The notes: a model not told the origin generated them from the sequence alone. A stretch of 64,000 nt of DNA from Acidobacteriaceae bacterium (GCA_025356095.1 JANXUR010000068.1:22172-86171); one strand, 5' to 3'; shown: positions 43,387 through 52,198, counted from the stretch's first letter. Numbers and translations: made by a program.

Positions 43387-44487
43387 ATGGGAGATGTGAC
43401 GCAGCCCGCAAGCGGCAGTGAGCCCCGTCTCACCGCGCCAGCCGATGCTGCGGTCTTGCGCCCGCCCCGAATCTCTGTGATTGTGCCCGCGCGCGACGAG
43501 GAATGCTGCCTGCGAACCTGCCTGAACTCTTTGGTGACACAGACGGGGGTGAGCTTTAAAGTGATTGTGGTGAACGACGGCTCAACCGACAGAACCGGGG
43601 AGATTGCGAGTGAGTTCGCGCAAGCCTATAAGAATGTGCAGGTTATCGTGCCACCCGCACTCACCGAAGGTTGGATTGGCAAGAACAACGCTTGCGCGGC
43701 CGGGGCTGCCGTCGCATGCGGGCAGTGGCTGCTGTTTACCGACGCAGACACTTTTCACCAACCAGGCTCGCTGGCCGCAGCCTTGACGGAAGCCGAGTCC
43801 AAACGAGTGGGCTTGCTGTCGTATTCTCCGGCGCAGGAGGTACATGGCTTTTGGCAAAGAGCCGTGATGCCCGTGGTTTTTGCCGAACTAGCCACTGCTT
43901 ATTCCCCGCGTCAGGTCAGTGACCCAGCCTCACCCCAAGCGGCGGCGAATGGCCAATATGTTTTCATCAGGCGCGACGTATATGACGAAATCGGAGGCCA
44001 TCAGGCAGTGGCCGGCGAACTTCTGGAAGACGTGGCCCTCGCTCGCCGAGTGAAAGCAGCCGGACACGCCATTCTCTTCCGCAATGCGCACGAGGCCGTC
44101 CGCACCCGCATGTATTCCAGCTTCGCCCAGATGAAAGAAGGTTGGACCAAGAATCTGGTGTTGCTATTTCCGGCGGCCGGGCGACTTGCTTGGCGGCGTG
44201 CGGCCGAGTTTGCGACGATCAGCAGCGGGCTGGTATGCGCGGCGCTCGCGGCCACACTCGGCTGGTGGGATCTCGCGGCTGCGTCGCTGACCATAGCCCT
44301 GTTTACCTACGTGAGGTTCTTGCACCGCATTCGTCGAGCGGAGTTTCCGTGGATCTCCAACTGGCTTGCCATCTTTGGGTTGCCGGTGTTTGTGCAACTC
44401 TTACGCCGTTCCGCCATCCAATGGAAGGGTGCTGGCATCACATGGAAGGGCCGCCGTTACGGGCCGCCTGCTGCCACCGGCCGGTGA
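43387..44487 (+). CDS. Family 2 glycosyltransferase, membrane-bound
   Basis: 366 residues from ATG 43387 (GTG 43384 possible). A GT-A fold core: ISVIVPARDEECCLRTCLNSL, VNDGSTDRTGEI, then LFTDADT (DxD metal motif) and GELLEDVALARRVK. C-terminal hydrophobic helices (AAEFATISSGLVCAALAATL; WISNWLAIFGLPVF) anchor it. It resembles the CruC/HpnB-type carotenoid and hopanoid glycosyltransferases. It is the first of five same-strand genes that include a pterin pathway. Confidence 0.85.
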   Translation: MGDVTQPASGSEPRLTAPADAAVLRPPRISVIVPARDEECCLRTCLNSLVTQTGVSFKVIVVNDGSTDRTGEIASEFAQAYKNVQVIVPPALTEGWIGKNNACAAGAAVACGQWLLFTDADTFHQPGSLAAALTEAESKRVGLLSYSPAQEVHGFWQRAVMPVVFAELATAYSPRQVSDPASPQAAANGQYVFIRRDVYDEIGGHQAVAGELLEDVALARRVKAAGHAILFRNAHEAVRTRMYSSFAQMKEGWTKNLVLLFPAAGRLAWRRAAEFATISSGLVCAALAATLGWWDLAAASLTIALFTYVRFLHRIRRAEFPWISNWLAIFGLPVFVQLLRRSAIQWKGAGITWKGRRYGPPAATGR

Positions 44488-44575
44488 GTATGACGTTTGC
44501 TTTACCGCAGTTGCGCGCTGGCCCTCCGCCACAAACAACAAGCACCCTGCACCTCTACTTACAGGACTCTTACTT

Positions 44576-44995
44576 ATGGTTTATCTGACGCGCAAAGCCG
44601 AGTTTTCCGCCTCACACGTGTACCACAATCCCGCCTTTTCGGCGGAAGAGAACCTGCGCGTATTCGGCAAATGTAACAACCCGAACGGACACGGCCACAA
44701 CTACACCTTGGAAGTGACAGTGAAAGGCCCGATAGATGCAACCACAGGATTCGTGGTGGACCTGAAAGAGTTGAAGGAAGTGATGCACCGCGAAGTGCTT
44801 GACAACATGGATCACCGTTTTCTGAACAAGGAAGTTGCTGAGTTTTCCGGGCCTCAAGCTCTAATTCCGACGACCGAGAATCTTGCGATTGTGATTTGGC
44901 AGCGGCTGGCCCCCAAGTTGAAGGTGGCGCAGTTACATCGTGTGCGTATTTACGAGACGCCCGACCTGTTTGCCGATTGTTATGGTGAGGTTTAA
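44576..44995 (+). CDS. 6-pyruvoyl-tetrahydropterin synthase, copy 1 (eukaryote-type)
   Basis: 139 residues from ATG 44576. The zinc and catalytic residues are present: His14 (FSASH), Cys33-N-N-P-N-G-His39-G-His41, and the C-terminal IPTTENLAI with a final RIYETPD. The spacing C-N-N-P-N-G-H-G-H matches animal PTPS, not the Cys-x3-His-x-His of QueD, so I favour 6-pyruvoyl-tetrahydropterin as product. The neighbouring second copy, folE and an SDR fit tetrahydrobiopterin synthesis. Confidence 0.88.
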   Translation: MVYLTRKAEFSASHVYHNPAFSAEENLRVFGKCNNPNGHGHNYTLEVTVKGPIDATTGFVVDLKELKEVMHREVLDNMDHRFLNKEVAEFSGPQALIPTTENLAIVIWQRLAPKLKVAQLHRVRIYETPDLFADCYGEV

Positions 44996-44997
44996 TC

Positions 44998-45420
44998 ATG
45001 AAAGTCCATCTCAGCCGCCGCTACTGGTTTGCTGCCTCGCATCGCCTGCACAGTGATGCCTTGAGTGACGAGGCAAATCGCGAAACTTATGGCAAGTGCA
45101 ATAATCCCTATGGGCACGGCCACAATTATTTTCTGGAAGTCACCCTGAGCGGCCCGGTGGACTCAGCTACGGGGATGGTGTGCAATCTTGCCGATCTCGA
45201 CGGCTTCGTGCACAGCCATATCCTTGAGCGCTTCGATCACGATCATTTGAATCTGCGTCCAGAATTCGCGGGAATTGTGCCTACTACGGAAAATCTTTGC
45301 GTGGTGATTGATGGAATTGTGCGCCGTGGCTTCACGCAAGCGCATCTGCACAGTGTCCGGATAGAAGAAACAATGATGAATTCGTTTGAGTACGCGGGCG
45401 GCGCGGAGTTGCATCCGTAG
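44998..45420 (+). CDS. 6-pyruvoyl-tetrahydropterin synthase, copy 2
   Basis: 140 residues; the start is two bases after the stop of copy 1. It keeps the key residues: His15 (FAASH), Cys34-N-N-P-Y-G-His40-G-His42, PTTENLCV and a final HSVRIEET. Only about half of the residues agree with copy 1, so the pair is old and may have different roles or form a mixed hexamer. Animal-like features (GMVCNLADL) are clearer here than in copy 1. Confidence 0.85.
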   Translation: MKVHLSRRYWFAASHRLHSDALSDEANRETYGKCNNPYGHGHNYFLEVTLSGPVDSATGMVCNLADLDGFVHSHILERFDHDHLNLRPEFAGIVPTTENLCVVIDGIVRRGFTQAHLHSVRIEETMMNSFEYAGGAELHP

Positions 45421-45464
45421 CAGTTTGCGGCGTATGGGGCTAGCAGAAGGGAAGTTCTACCACT

Positions 45465-46088
45465 ATGAAGACCTTAACCACTGTGCCGTTTGCTGTTTCC
45501 GAAGAAATTGGGCGCACTGACCCAGAATCCATGGAAGAACTCGTCCGCAAAATGCTGATTCAGGTGGGCGAGAACCCGGGCCGTGAAGGTCTGCTGCGTA
45601 CCCCCGAGCGAGTAGCCCGTGCCTACGAGTTCTTGACCAGCGGCTATCAAGAAGATGCGGCACAAGTGCTGCATGGCGCACTGTTTGAAGAAAAGTATGA
45701 CGAGATGGTCATCGTCAAAGACATTGAAGTGTTTTCACTGTGCGAGCATCACATGCTGCCATTTTTTGGCAAGGTGCACGTGGCGTATATTCCCAATGGC
45801 AAAGTCATCGGGCTTAGCAAGATTCCGCGTCTCGTGGATGTGTTTGCCCGGCGCCTGCAAGTACAGGAACGCCTGACGGTGCAAATCGCCGATGCGGTGC
45901 AAGAGGCGATCCACCCGCAGGGTGTGGGCGTAGTGATTGAAGCTCGCCACCTTTGCATGATGATGCGCGGCGTGGAAAAGCAGCATTCCGCTACCGTCAC
46001 CTCTGCCATGTTGGGTGCCTTCCGCGATGAAGCGACCACCCGCAAAGAGTTTCTGAGCCTCATCCGGGGCAAGCGTACTGGGGATTAG
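45465..46088 (+). CDS. folE: GTP cyclohydrolase I
   Basis: 207 residues. The zinc site is Cys93 and His96 in [10 protein letters not shown] with Cys164 in HLCMMMRG; also seen are [12 protein letters not shown] and [20 protein letters not shown]. It converts GTP to 7,8-dihydroneopterin triphosphate, the first step of both folate and biopterin synthesis. It lies 44 bp after PTPS copy 2 on the same strand, so its product would feed that enzyme. Confidence 0.96.
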   Translation: MKTLTTVPFAVSEEIGRTDPESMEELVRKMLIQVGENPGREGLLRTPERVARAYEFLTSGYQEDAAQVLHGALFEEKYDEMVIVKDIEVFSLCEHHMLPFFGKVHVAYIPNGKVIGLSKIPRLVDVFARRLQVQERLTVQIADAVQEAIHPQGVGVVIEARHLCMMMRGVEKQHSATVTSAMLGAFRDEATTRKEFLSLIRGKRTGD

Positions 46089-46202
46089 CGACCGAGCCGA
46101 AGCACAGCACATTTACTACAACGGGTTTACTACAGCTGGTTAACCACCGCGGAAAGGGTGTCTGTTCGCTCTGTGGTGCCGGGTTTGTTCTACACTCAAG
46201 CC

Positions 46203-46934
46203 ATGCCCCGAACTCCTTCCGGCCGGCTTACCGGCAAAGTTGCTCTCGTCACTGGAGCCTCACGCGGCCTTGGTTATGCCACTGCGGAAGCCCTTGCCGC
46301 CGAAGGGTGTTCGCTCTGGCTCGCCGGGCGCGACACAGCGTTGCTCGGCCACGCACTCAGCGACCTTAGCAAATACAACGTCAGCCTATTTGCCTCGGAG
46401 TGCGATGTGCGCGAGCCTGAATCCATCGCACGCATGTTTCTCGACTTCCGTCGGAAGCACAAGCGGCTTGACATCCTGGTCAATAACGCCGGTATCGCCC
46501 CGCGGAGTACCCTGATCGCCAAGGTGACGCTCGAAGATTGGTTCAACACCATCGCCACCAACCTGTCGGGGCCTTTCCTGGTAACGCAGGCGGCATTGCC
46601 GTTGATGAAGTCGGGCGGAGTGATCGTCAACAACCTCAGTGTGGCGACCCGGCAAGTGTTCGCCGGCACCTCCGCTTACAGCGCGTCGAAGTCAGGGTTG
46701 CTCGCGTTTACCAACGTCCTGCGTGAAGAGTTGCGCCCCAAAAAAATTCGCGTCCTAGCCTTGCAACCCGGTGCTACAGATACCGATATTTGGGACACCT
46801 TCTGGCCCGACGCTCCCCGGCAGAAGATGATGAAGCCTGAATCCGTGGCGCGAGCACTGGTGAACGCCATCCTCACACCCGCCGACGCTGCCGTGGACGA
46901 GTTAGTGCTGAATCCTCCCGGTGGGGCACTGTAG
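46203..46934 (+). CDS. Short-chain dehydrogenase, candidate sepiapterin reductase
   Basis: 243 residues from ATG 46203. It is a classical SDR: TGASRGLGYATAEALA for NADP(H), NNAG, a Ser in NNLSVATR and YSASKSG with Tyr and Lys. There is no Shine-Dalgarno, but TACACT ends six bases before ATG, so it is probably a leaderless start inside the cluster. Sepiapterin reductases are SDRs of this size and would complete tetrahydrobiopterin synthesis after FolE and PTPS. The assignment is by context; the motifs alone only show an SDR. Confidence 0.75.
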   Translation: MPRTPSGRLTGKVALVTGASRGLGYATAEALAAEGCSLWLAGRDTALLGHALSDLSKYNVSLFASECDVREPESIARMFLDFRRKHKRLDILVNNAGIAPRSTLIAKVTLEDWFNTIATNLSGPFLVTQAALPLMKSGGVIVNNLSVATRQVFAGTSAYSASKSGLLAFTNVLREELRPKKIRVLALQPGATDTDIWDTFWPDAPRQKMMKPESVARALVNAILTPADAAVDELVLNPPGGAL

Positions 46935-46996
46935 GCTTACAGCCGCGGCAGTTGTGCTGTTTTACAGGCAGCGCCGACCGCTCTTGGTAAACCCCC

Positions 46997-47713
46997 TCAC
47001 CAAGCCCCATACCGGTACCGCTGTACCCGCTGCGGAATCAGCTTAATCAGCAGCATCCCCGCCAGAAAGCCGCCGACGTGCGCCCAAAAGGCTACGCCAC
47101 CGCTTGCTGCATGTGCTGTGGAAATTTCGGTGACCGCACCGCCCAGAAACTGGGCCAGAAACCAATATCCCAGCACGATCCACGCCGGAATCCACCAAAA
47201 GGTGAAGATGATAATAAGGGGGACAATCGTCAGCACTTTGGCGCGCGGATACAGCAACAGAAACGCGCCCATCACTCCCGCGATGGCTCCGCTGGCACCG
47301 ACCGTTGGCACGGGCGATCCCCAATTCAGCAGCACTTGGGCAATCCCTGCGGCCACTCCGGTCACCAAGTAGAACAGCAAATAGGGCAGGTGGCCAAGGT
47401 AGTCTTCCACGTTGTCGCCGAAGATCCAGAGCACCCACATATTGGCGATGAGGTGGAGCCACGAGGCATGCAGAAACATGGAGGTGAATAGCGGCAGCAG
47501 CGCCTGCACGGCGTTAGTATGGCCCACGTGGCCTGACCCGGCAAGCCACGCTACCAGATGCTGCGGAACCGCGCCCAACCTATAGAATAGCGCATCGCGC
47601 TCGGCTCTGGGCAGCGCCAGCTCCATCAAAAACACCATTGAGTTCAGCGCAATGAGAAAATAGGTAACGTAAGGGGTGGAGAAGCGCGGCGCGTCGTCAC
47701 GTAGCGGAATCAT
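46997..47713 (-). CDS. Rhomboid-family intramembrane serine protease
   Basis: 238 residues, six transmembrane helices. Active-site Ser141 in GASGAIAG and His212 in AHVGGFLAG form the dyad; the HLIANMW motif is intact. There is a long loop between helices 1 and 2 (residues 38-75). It cleaves membrane proteins within the bilayer. Its substrate is unknown. Confidence 0.93.
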   Translation of the reverse strand: MIPLRDDAPRFSTPYVTYFLIALNSMVFLMELALPRAERDALFYRLGAVPQHLVAWLAGSGHVGHTNAVQALLPLFTSMFLHASWLHLIANMWVLWIFGDNVEDYLGHLPYLLFYLVTGVAAGIAQVLLNWGSPVPTVGASGAIAGVMGAFLLLYPRAKVLTIVPLIIIFTFWWIPAWIVLGYWFLAQFLGGAVTEISTAHAASGGVAFWAHVGGFLAGMLLIKLIPQRVQRYRYGAW

Positions 47714-47837
47714 ATTGGTAAGGCGTCCGGAGTGTTGTTGTGTGGTGTCGCGATGGTGGCTTCGCGTTCACCGGAACGGTTCCGGAGAGACTCTTTGTTT
47801 CACCATAGCAGAAGGCTGGGCATAATCAGAATCCAAG

Positions 47838-47927
47838 CACGAAATCTCTCTCCACGAAATCGCTGTCCGCGAAAGCTCTGTCCGCGAGAGATCTGTCCAC
47901 GAGAGCTGTCTCCGCGAGATCTGTCTC
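47838..47927. repeat. 15-bp tandem repeat abutting truB
   Basis: Six units close to CRCGARAKCTSTSTC, ending one base before the ATG of truB. Each unit carries CGCGAGA or CACGARA, so the last copy supplies the only weak ribosome-site-like GAGA. Confidence 0.85.
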
Positions 47928-47928
47928 A

Positions 47929-48816
47929 ATGAATGGTGTCCTCATCATTGACAAGCCTTCTGGCTGCACCTCGCACGATGTCGTCGCGCGGGTGCGACGC
48001 ATTGTGGGCGAAAAGTCCGTGGGACATCTTGGCACGCTCGACCCCATGGCCACTGGCATCTTGCCGCTGGTGCTGGGCAAGTGGACTCGGCTGGCCCAGT
48101 TTTACACTCAGTCGGCCAAAACGTATGAAGGGTGCATCCGCTTCGGTTTTGCTACTGACACCTATGACGCCGAGGGCGAGGCTAGCAGTCCTGAAGTGGC
48201 GGTGAGGCTCGATCCGTCGGGTTTGGCGGGGGTAGCGACAACCTTCGTTGGCAGCAGCGACCAGATGCCGCCGCCATTTTCCGCGAAGAAGATTAAGGGG
48301 GTGCCAGCCTATAAGCTGGCCCGCGAGCAAAAGCCGGTGGAGCTTACGCCCAAGCGAGTGACCATCGAGTCGCTAGAAATTGCAAGTGTGGAAGGGAACT
48401 CTTGCCACTTTCGTGCGGCGGTATCGTCGGGCACCTACATCCGTTCGATCGCGCATGAGATGGGCCGGCGGATGGGCTGTGGAGCCCATTTGGCCTCCTT
48501 GCGTCGTACCGCGTTTGCGGAATTCACCCTAGGCGATGCAGTCACTTTAGACAGGCTTGCCGAGGCTGCCTGTGCGGGCACGGCACAGGCTTTGTTCCTA
48601 CACCCCCGGCGGCTGGTGCCGGCGATGTCGGCGGTGGGGGTGTCGGAAGAGGTGGCTGGGCACATCCGGCTCGGGCGTGCGGTGAATGTGCCGGTTTTTG
48701 CGCCTGCTGCTGAGGCTCGGCAGGTAAAGGTTTTCTGCGGCCAAGCCGATCTTGTTGCCATCTGCACCCGCATTGCAGGCACCCTCTACCAGCCGACGAT
48801 TGTTTTCCCAATTTGA
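47929..48816 (+). CDS. truB: tRNA pseudouridine-55 synthase
   Basis: 295 residues. Active-site Asp38 in GTLDPMATG; LLIIDKPSG-like LIIDKPSGCTSH at the start; SGTYIRSIAHEMG and a C-terminal PUA-like region. It modifies U55 in the T-loop of tRNAs. It starts at ATG 47929 immediately after a tandem repeat array. Confidence 0.96.
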   Translation: MNGVLIIDKPSGCTSHDVVARVRRIVGEKSVGHLGTLDPMATGILPLVLGKWTRLAQFYTQSAKTYEGCIRFGFATDTYDAEGEASSPEVAVRLDPSGLAGVATTFVGSSDQMPPPFSAKKIKGVPAYKLAREQKPVELTPKRVTIESLEIASVEGNSCHFRAAVSSGTYIRSIAHEMGRRMGCGAHLASLRRTAFAEFTLGDAVTLDRLAEAACAGTAQALFLHPRRLVPAMSAVGVSEEVAGHIRLGRAVNVPVFAPAAEARQVKVFCGQADLVAICTRIAGTLYQPTIVFPI

Positions 48817-49144
48817 TTGTGAAATGTGTTCTGTATTGATGTAATACATGCAGTAACGATCATAAAATGCAGATAATAAATATGTTGTGGGTGGATTGGT
48901 GGTTATCACTTGGATCGGGAGTGGCGGGCTGCGTAGGTCGAAGCGGGGATGTGTTTGCCTCAGCATGTAATGTCTGATAACAAGTATTATGACGAATCTG
49001 CAACTACGACTAGCCACGTACTTCCAGCCTTGTTAGGATTAGCCCATCTGTAAGCGTCTCAACTCAACATGCCATGGCATCCCAAGGCTTCGGGATCGTC
49101 GGCGCGTAAACGCTATCTCCACCAGATCGAAAAAGGACCCCAAG
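48817..49144. other. AT-rich intergenic region before kelch gene
   Basis: The sequence turns AT-rich between 48820 and 48890, as expected for a promoter. A palindrome TGTATT-GATGT-AATACA lies at 48832-48848. No gene was found. Confidence 0.5.
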
Positions 49145-50593
49145 ATGAATGTTCGTAAGTTTCTCCTGATGGTTTCTGCCATCGTCGTGCTCTCGGCCGC
49201 CCTTAGCGCCCAAAGCTGGCAGCAAGTTACCAACCACGCAACCTTCACTGCCAGCGTCGCCCTGTTGCAGACCGACGGCACGGTCATGGTTCACAAGTAC
49301 AACTCCACCAACTGGTGGAAGCTGACCCCGGACATCAACGGCAGCTACCAGAACGGCACCTGGAGCCAGCTCGGTTCCATGCCCTCCGGCTACACCCCGC
49401 TTTACTACGGTTCGTCAGTGCTGAACGACGGCCGCGTGCTGGTCGAAGGCGGCGAGTACCTGAACCTTTCCGCCGTGTGGACCAACAAGGGTGCCCTCTA
49501 CAACCCCAAGACCAATGTTTGGACCAACATCGCCCCCCCCACGGGCTGGGCGAACATCGGCGATGCACAGCAGGTTATTCTGGCCAACGGCACGCTGTTG
49601 CAAGCGAACTCGCTGACCAGCCAGCAGGCCACCTTCAACGCCACCACCTTTGCCTGGACCTCGGTCGGCAGCGGCAAAGCCGATGGCAACGACGAAGAGG
49701 GCTACGCCTTGCTGCCTAGCGGCAAAATTCTTACCATTGACGCCAACAACACCAGCAACCTGACCAACTCCGAGATCATGGACCCCACCACATTTGCGTG
49801 GAGCTCGGCTGGCAGCACCATCGTCAAGCTGCCTGATCTCACCTCCAACGGCGGCGGTTCACATGAAATCGGTCCGATGATTCTGCGTCCCGACGGCACC
49901 GTGTTCGCCACCGGCGCGACGGCCAACACCGCGATCTACAACACATCCACGGGGGTGTGGAGCGTGGGTCCGACCTTCCCCACCAGCGGCGGCCAGCTCG
50001 ACGCGGCCGATGCACCGGCTTGCTTGCTGCCCAGCGGCAATGTTCTGGTTACGCTGAGCCCCGGCATCTTCGGCACCAACACCAAGTTCTATGAGTATGA
50101 CGGCAGTGGCTTTATTGCTGAGCCAGTTACCACCAACTCGCCCAGCAAGTCTTCCTACGAATTCCGCATGGTTGTGCTGCCGACCGGTCAGGTTCTGGCC
50201 ACCGACGGCACTGCCGACGTAGAAATCTACACTCCGACCGGTAGCCCGAACTCTGCATGGGCTCCGACCATCACCCAGGTTGGAACCACTTTGACCCATG
50301 GCAAGACCTTCAGCATCAAGGGCACTCAGTTCAACGGCCTGTCGCAGGATTGCGCCTACGGTGATGATGCTCAGTCGGCCAGCAACTATCCGCTGGTTCG
50401 CATCACCAACACCGCTACGGGTCACGTGTTCTACGCCAAGACCCACAACCACAGCACCATGGGCGTGGCCACTGGCGCGGCGTCGGTTACCACGAAATTC
50501 GATGTGCCAGTTGGCATCGAATTGGGCGCCAGCACACTCGTTGTAGTGACGAACGGCATCCCCTCGGTTGCCAAGAACGTCACCATCAACTAG
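49145..50593 (+). CDS. Secreted kelch-repeat beta-propeller protein
   Basis: 482 residues; AAGGA precedes ATG 49145. A signal peptide (FLLMVSAIVVLSAALSAQ) leads to a propeller with kelch-like units (VLNDGRVLVEGGEY; LLPSGKILTIDANN; LRPDGTVFATGA; VVLPTGQVLATDG) and a C-terminal Ig/DUF1929-like domain (GKTFSIKGTQFNG; THNHSTMGVAT). Galactose oxidase-type enzymes share this architecture, but the Tyr-Cys copper site is not recognisable. A secreted structural or binding protein is as likely. Confidence 0.82.
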   Translation: MNVRKFLLMVSAIVVLSAALSAQSWQQVTNHATFTASVALLQTDGTVMVHKYNSTNWWKLTPDINGSYQNGTWSQLGSMPSGYTPLYYGSSVLNDGRVLVEGGEYLNLSAVWTNKGALYNPKTNVWTNIAPPTGWANIGDAQQVILANGTLLQANSLTSQQATFNATTFAWTSVGSGKADGNDEEGYALLPSGKILTIDANNTSNLTNSEIMDPTTFAWSSAGSTIVKLPDLTSNGGGSHEIGPMILRPDGTVFATGATANTAIYNTSTGVWSVGPTFPTSGGQLDAADAPACLLPSGNVLVTLSPGIFGTNTKFYEYDGSGFIAEPVTTNSPSKSSYEFRMVVLPTGQVLATDGTADVEIYTPTGSPNSAWAPTITQVGTTLTHGKTFSIKGTQFNGLSQDCAYGDDAQSASNYPLVRITNTATGHVFYAKTHNHSTMGVATGAASVTTKFDVPVGIELGASTLVVVTNGIPSVAKNVTIN

Positions 50594-50637
50594 TCGTCGA
50601 GTGGTGTTGAGGCTTGAGCCTATTTTGCCGCAACCCA

Positions 50638-50667
50638 AAGGGCCGAACGCAACCGCGTTCGGCCCTT
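50638..50667 (+). terminator. Terminator after kelch gene
   Basis: A perfect 13-bp stem, AAGGGCCGAACGC and complement, with an AACC loop, then TGTATTGTTG. Confidence 0.85.
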
Positions 50668-50671
50668 GTAT

Positions 50672-50707
50672 TGTTGTTGATGTTCTTCATGTTGTTGATG
50701 TTGCTGT
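50672..50707. repeat. 18-bp tandem repeat
   Basis: TGTTGTTGATGTTCTTCA followed by TGTTGTTGATGTTGCTGT, directly after the terminator. Confidence 0.75.
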
Positions 50708-50888
50708 GAGGTGCATCTCAACGGCCCGACTATTTCTCTTGACAACCTGTGCAATCGGCGTATCGTCAGCGACAGCGGAGACTTTCTCGCCTCGCTGGAT
50801 GGCCCATCTTGTTTCCCCTGATGGAGCCAGTTCTAGCGGCGCAAGGCAGCCTTCAGCAAAACTCAAGAGAAAAACTTAGGAGAACACG

Positions 50889-51788
50889 ATGAATTCTCGT
50901 GCATTGCTGCGTCACGCAGTTGCGGTATTGATGTGTCTGGTAAGCGTTGGCGTAACGGCATCAGCTGAAACCATGCTGATGCCACCCAAGATTTTGGTGA
51001 TCCAGCGAGAAGTGGTGAAGCCGGGCAAAGCTCACGCGCACAGTCTGGTAGAAGCTCAATGGGCACAAGCCTACAAAGACGCCAAGATGTCCCACTGGAT
51101 GGGCATGACTTCCCTCTCCGGAGAAACCCGCGCGCTGTTTCTGCGGGGTTATGACTCAGAGGCGGCATGGGCGGCTCAGTCGGCGTCCGTGGAGAAAAAT
51201 GCTGCTTTGGCAGCAAAGTCGGCAGCTCTTGCGGAAAAAGATGGCGACGTACTGAGCAATTTCCGCCAGTCAGTGTTCCTCTTTAAGCCCGAACTAAGCT
51301 ATCGCGCGGATTCGATTGCCGTGGCCGGTTTGCGCTATTGGAAGATCACCACCATCCGGCTGAAGTTCGGATATGCCGATGAGTTTGCCGAGATTCGCAA
51401 GATTGTAAAAGCTGCGCACGAAAAGGCAAACCTGCAGGAATCCTATGTCGTCTATCATTTGCTGGAAGGCGGCGATGGCATGGACACCTACCTCATCATG
51501 ATACCCATGCAGACGCTGGCTGAGGATGATGCGACGGACACCTTACACGGAGACGCGTATCACAAGGCCTTGCCTGATGACTGGAAGGCAACCAACTCCA
51601 AGTTCGTCCGCGAGGCTGCGACAGGGGTAGAGACGCATTTGTTCGCCATTGACCCCAACATGAGCGTCCCACGCAAGGAGTGGATGGAAGCCGACAAGTT
51701 CTGGGATACCAAAACGATGGCGAAGGCGTCTATGAAACCCATGGCCAAGGCCGCCAAGCCAGCAGCAACGGAAGCTCCGAAACCGTAA
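50889..51788 (+). CDS. Exported protein with two ferredoxin-like (NIPSNAP-type) halves
   Basis: 299 residues. A signal peptide ends in ASAE. The halves look alike: KILVIQREVVKPGKAHAHSL with WAQAYK, and YWKITTIRLKFGYADEFAEI with KAAHEK, each followed by a helical segment. This spacing is seen in dimeric alpha-beta barrel proteins (NIPSNAP and heme/antibiotic monooxygenase families). The tail is Lys/Ala/Pro-rich (MKPMAKAAKPAATEAPKP). The function is unknown; it probably acts in the periplasm. Confidence 0.6.
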   Translation: MNSRALLRHAVAVLMCLVSVGVTASAETMLMPPKILVIQREVVKPGKAHAHSLVEAQWAQAYKDAKMSHWMGMTSLSGETRALFLRGYDSEAAWAAQSASVEKNAALAAKSAALAEKDGDVLSNFRQSVFLFKPELSYRADSIAVAGLRYWKITTIRLKFGYADEFAEIRKIVKAAHEKANLQESYVVYHLLEGGDGMDTYLIMIPMQTLAEDDATDTLHGDAYHKALPDDWKATNSKFVREAATGVETHLFAIDPNMSVPRKEWMEADKFWDTKTMAKASMKPMAKAAKPAATEAPKP

Positions 51789-51833
51789 TAGGTTAAGCCG
51801 TAGCAATTTGAGAACAGATTAGTTCTCAACCAG

Positions 51834-51861
51834 AGAGGCCGCGCTAGGCAGCGCGGCCTCT
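51834..51861 (+). terminator. Terminator after NIPSNAP-like gene
   Basis: A perfect 12-bp stem, AGAGGCCGCGCT and complement, AGGC loop, then TTGTGTTGTT. Confidence 0.85.
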
Positions 51862-51883
51862 TTGTGTTGTTCCTACTTCGAGC

Positions 51884-52198
51884 TTAAACGCTACCCGACA
51901 AGACCGCTTTCAGATCACGCCTGAATGCATCGAGGGTCGCCAGCCGCTCTTCGGTCGCTTCCACTTCAGTTCCCTTCCACTGGAACACCTTGCGGTTCGG
52001 CTTCTCCACCAGCACCCCAACCTCGTCCCCAATCTTCCAACCCGGCGCGCCCAGTATCTGGACGCCGTCTGGAAGCGGCAGCAACATCGCCACGCACTCG
52101 CCGCGCACCACACCCACCGCCTTCGGGTAGCGCTCGAAGGTTTGCAGGTCAAAGCCCGCGACGTAAAGTTGCTGTAGTTGCTCGGCTGAATCAGGCAT
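51884..52198 (-). CDS. Conserved short protein of unknown function
   Basis: 104 residues from ATG 52198. Mixed alpha/beta, cytoplasmic, with LYVAGFDLQTFERYPKAVGV near the start and GAPGWKIGDEVGVLVE in the middle. I have seen this type only in Acidobacteria. It is convergent with the NIPSNAP-like gene. Confidence 0.6.
   Translation of the reverse strand: MPDSAEQLQQLYVAGFDLQTFERYPKAVGVVRGECVAMLLPLPDGVQILGAPGWKIGDEVGVLVEKPNRKVFQWKGTEVEATEERLATLDAFRRDLKAVLSGSV

Noticed and set aside
44576..45420. QueD for queuosine synthesis
   Set aside because: The Cys-to-His spacing is that of animal-type PTPS and no queC, queE or queF is in the cluster; the possibility is kept only as a weak alternative.
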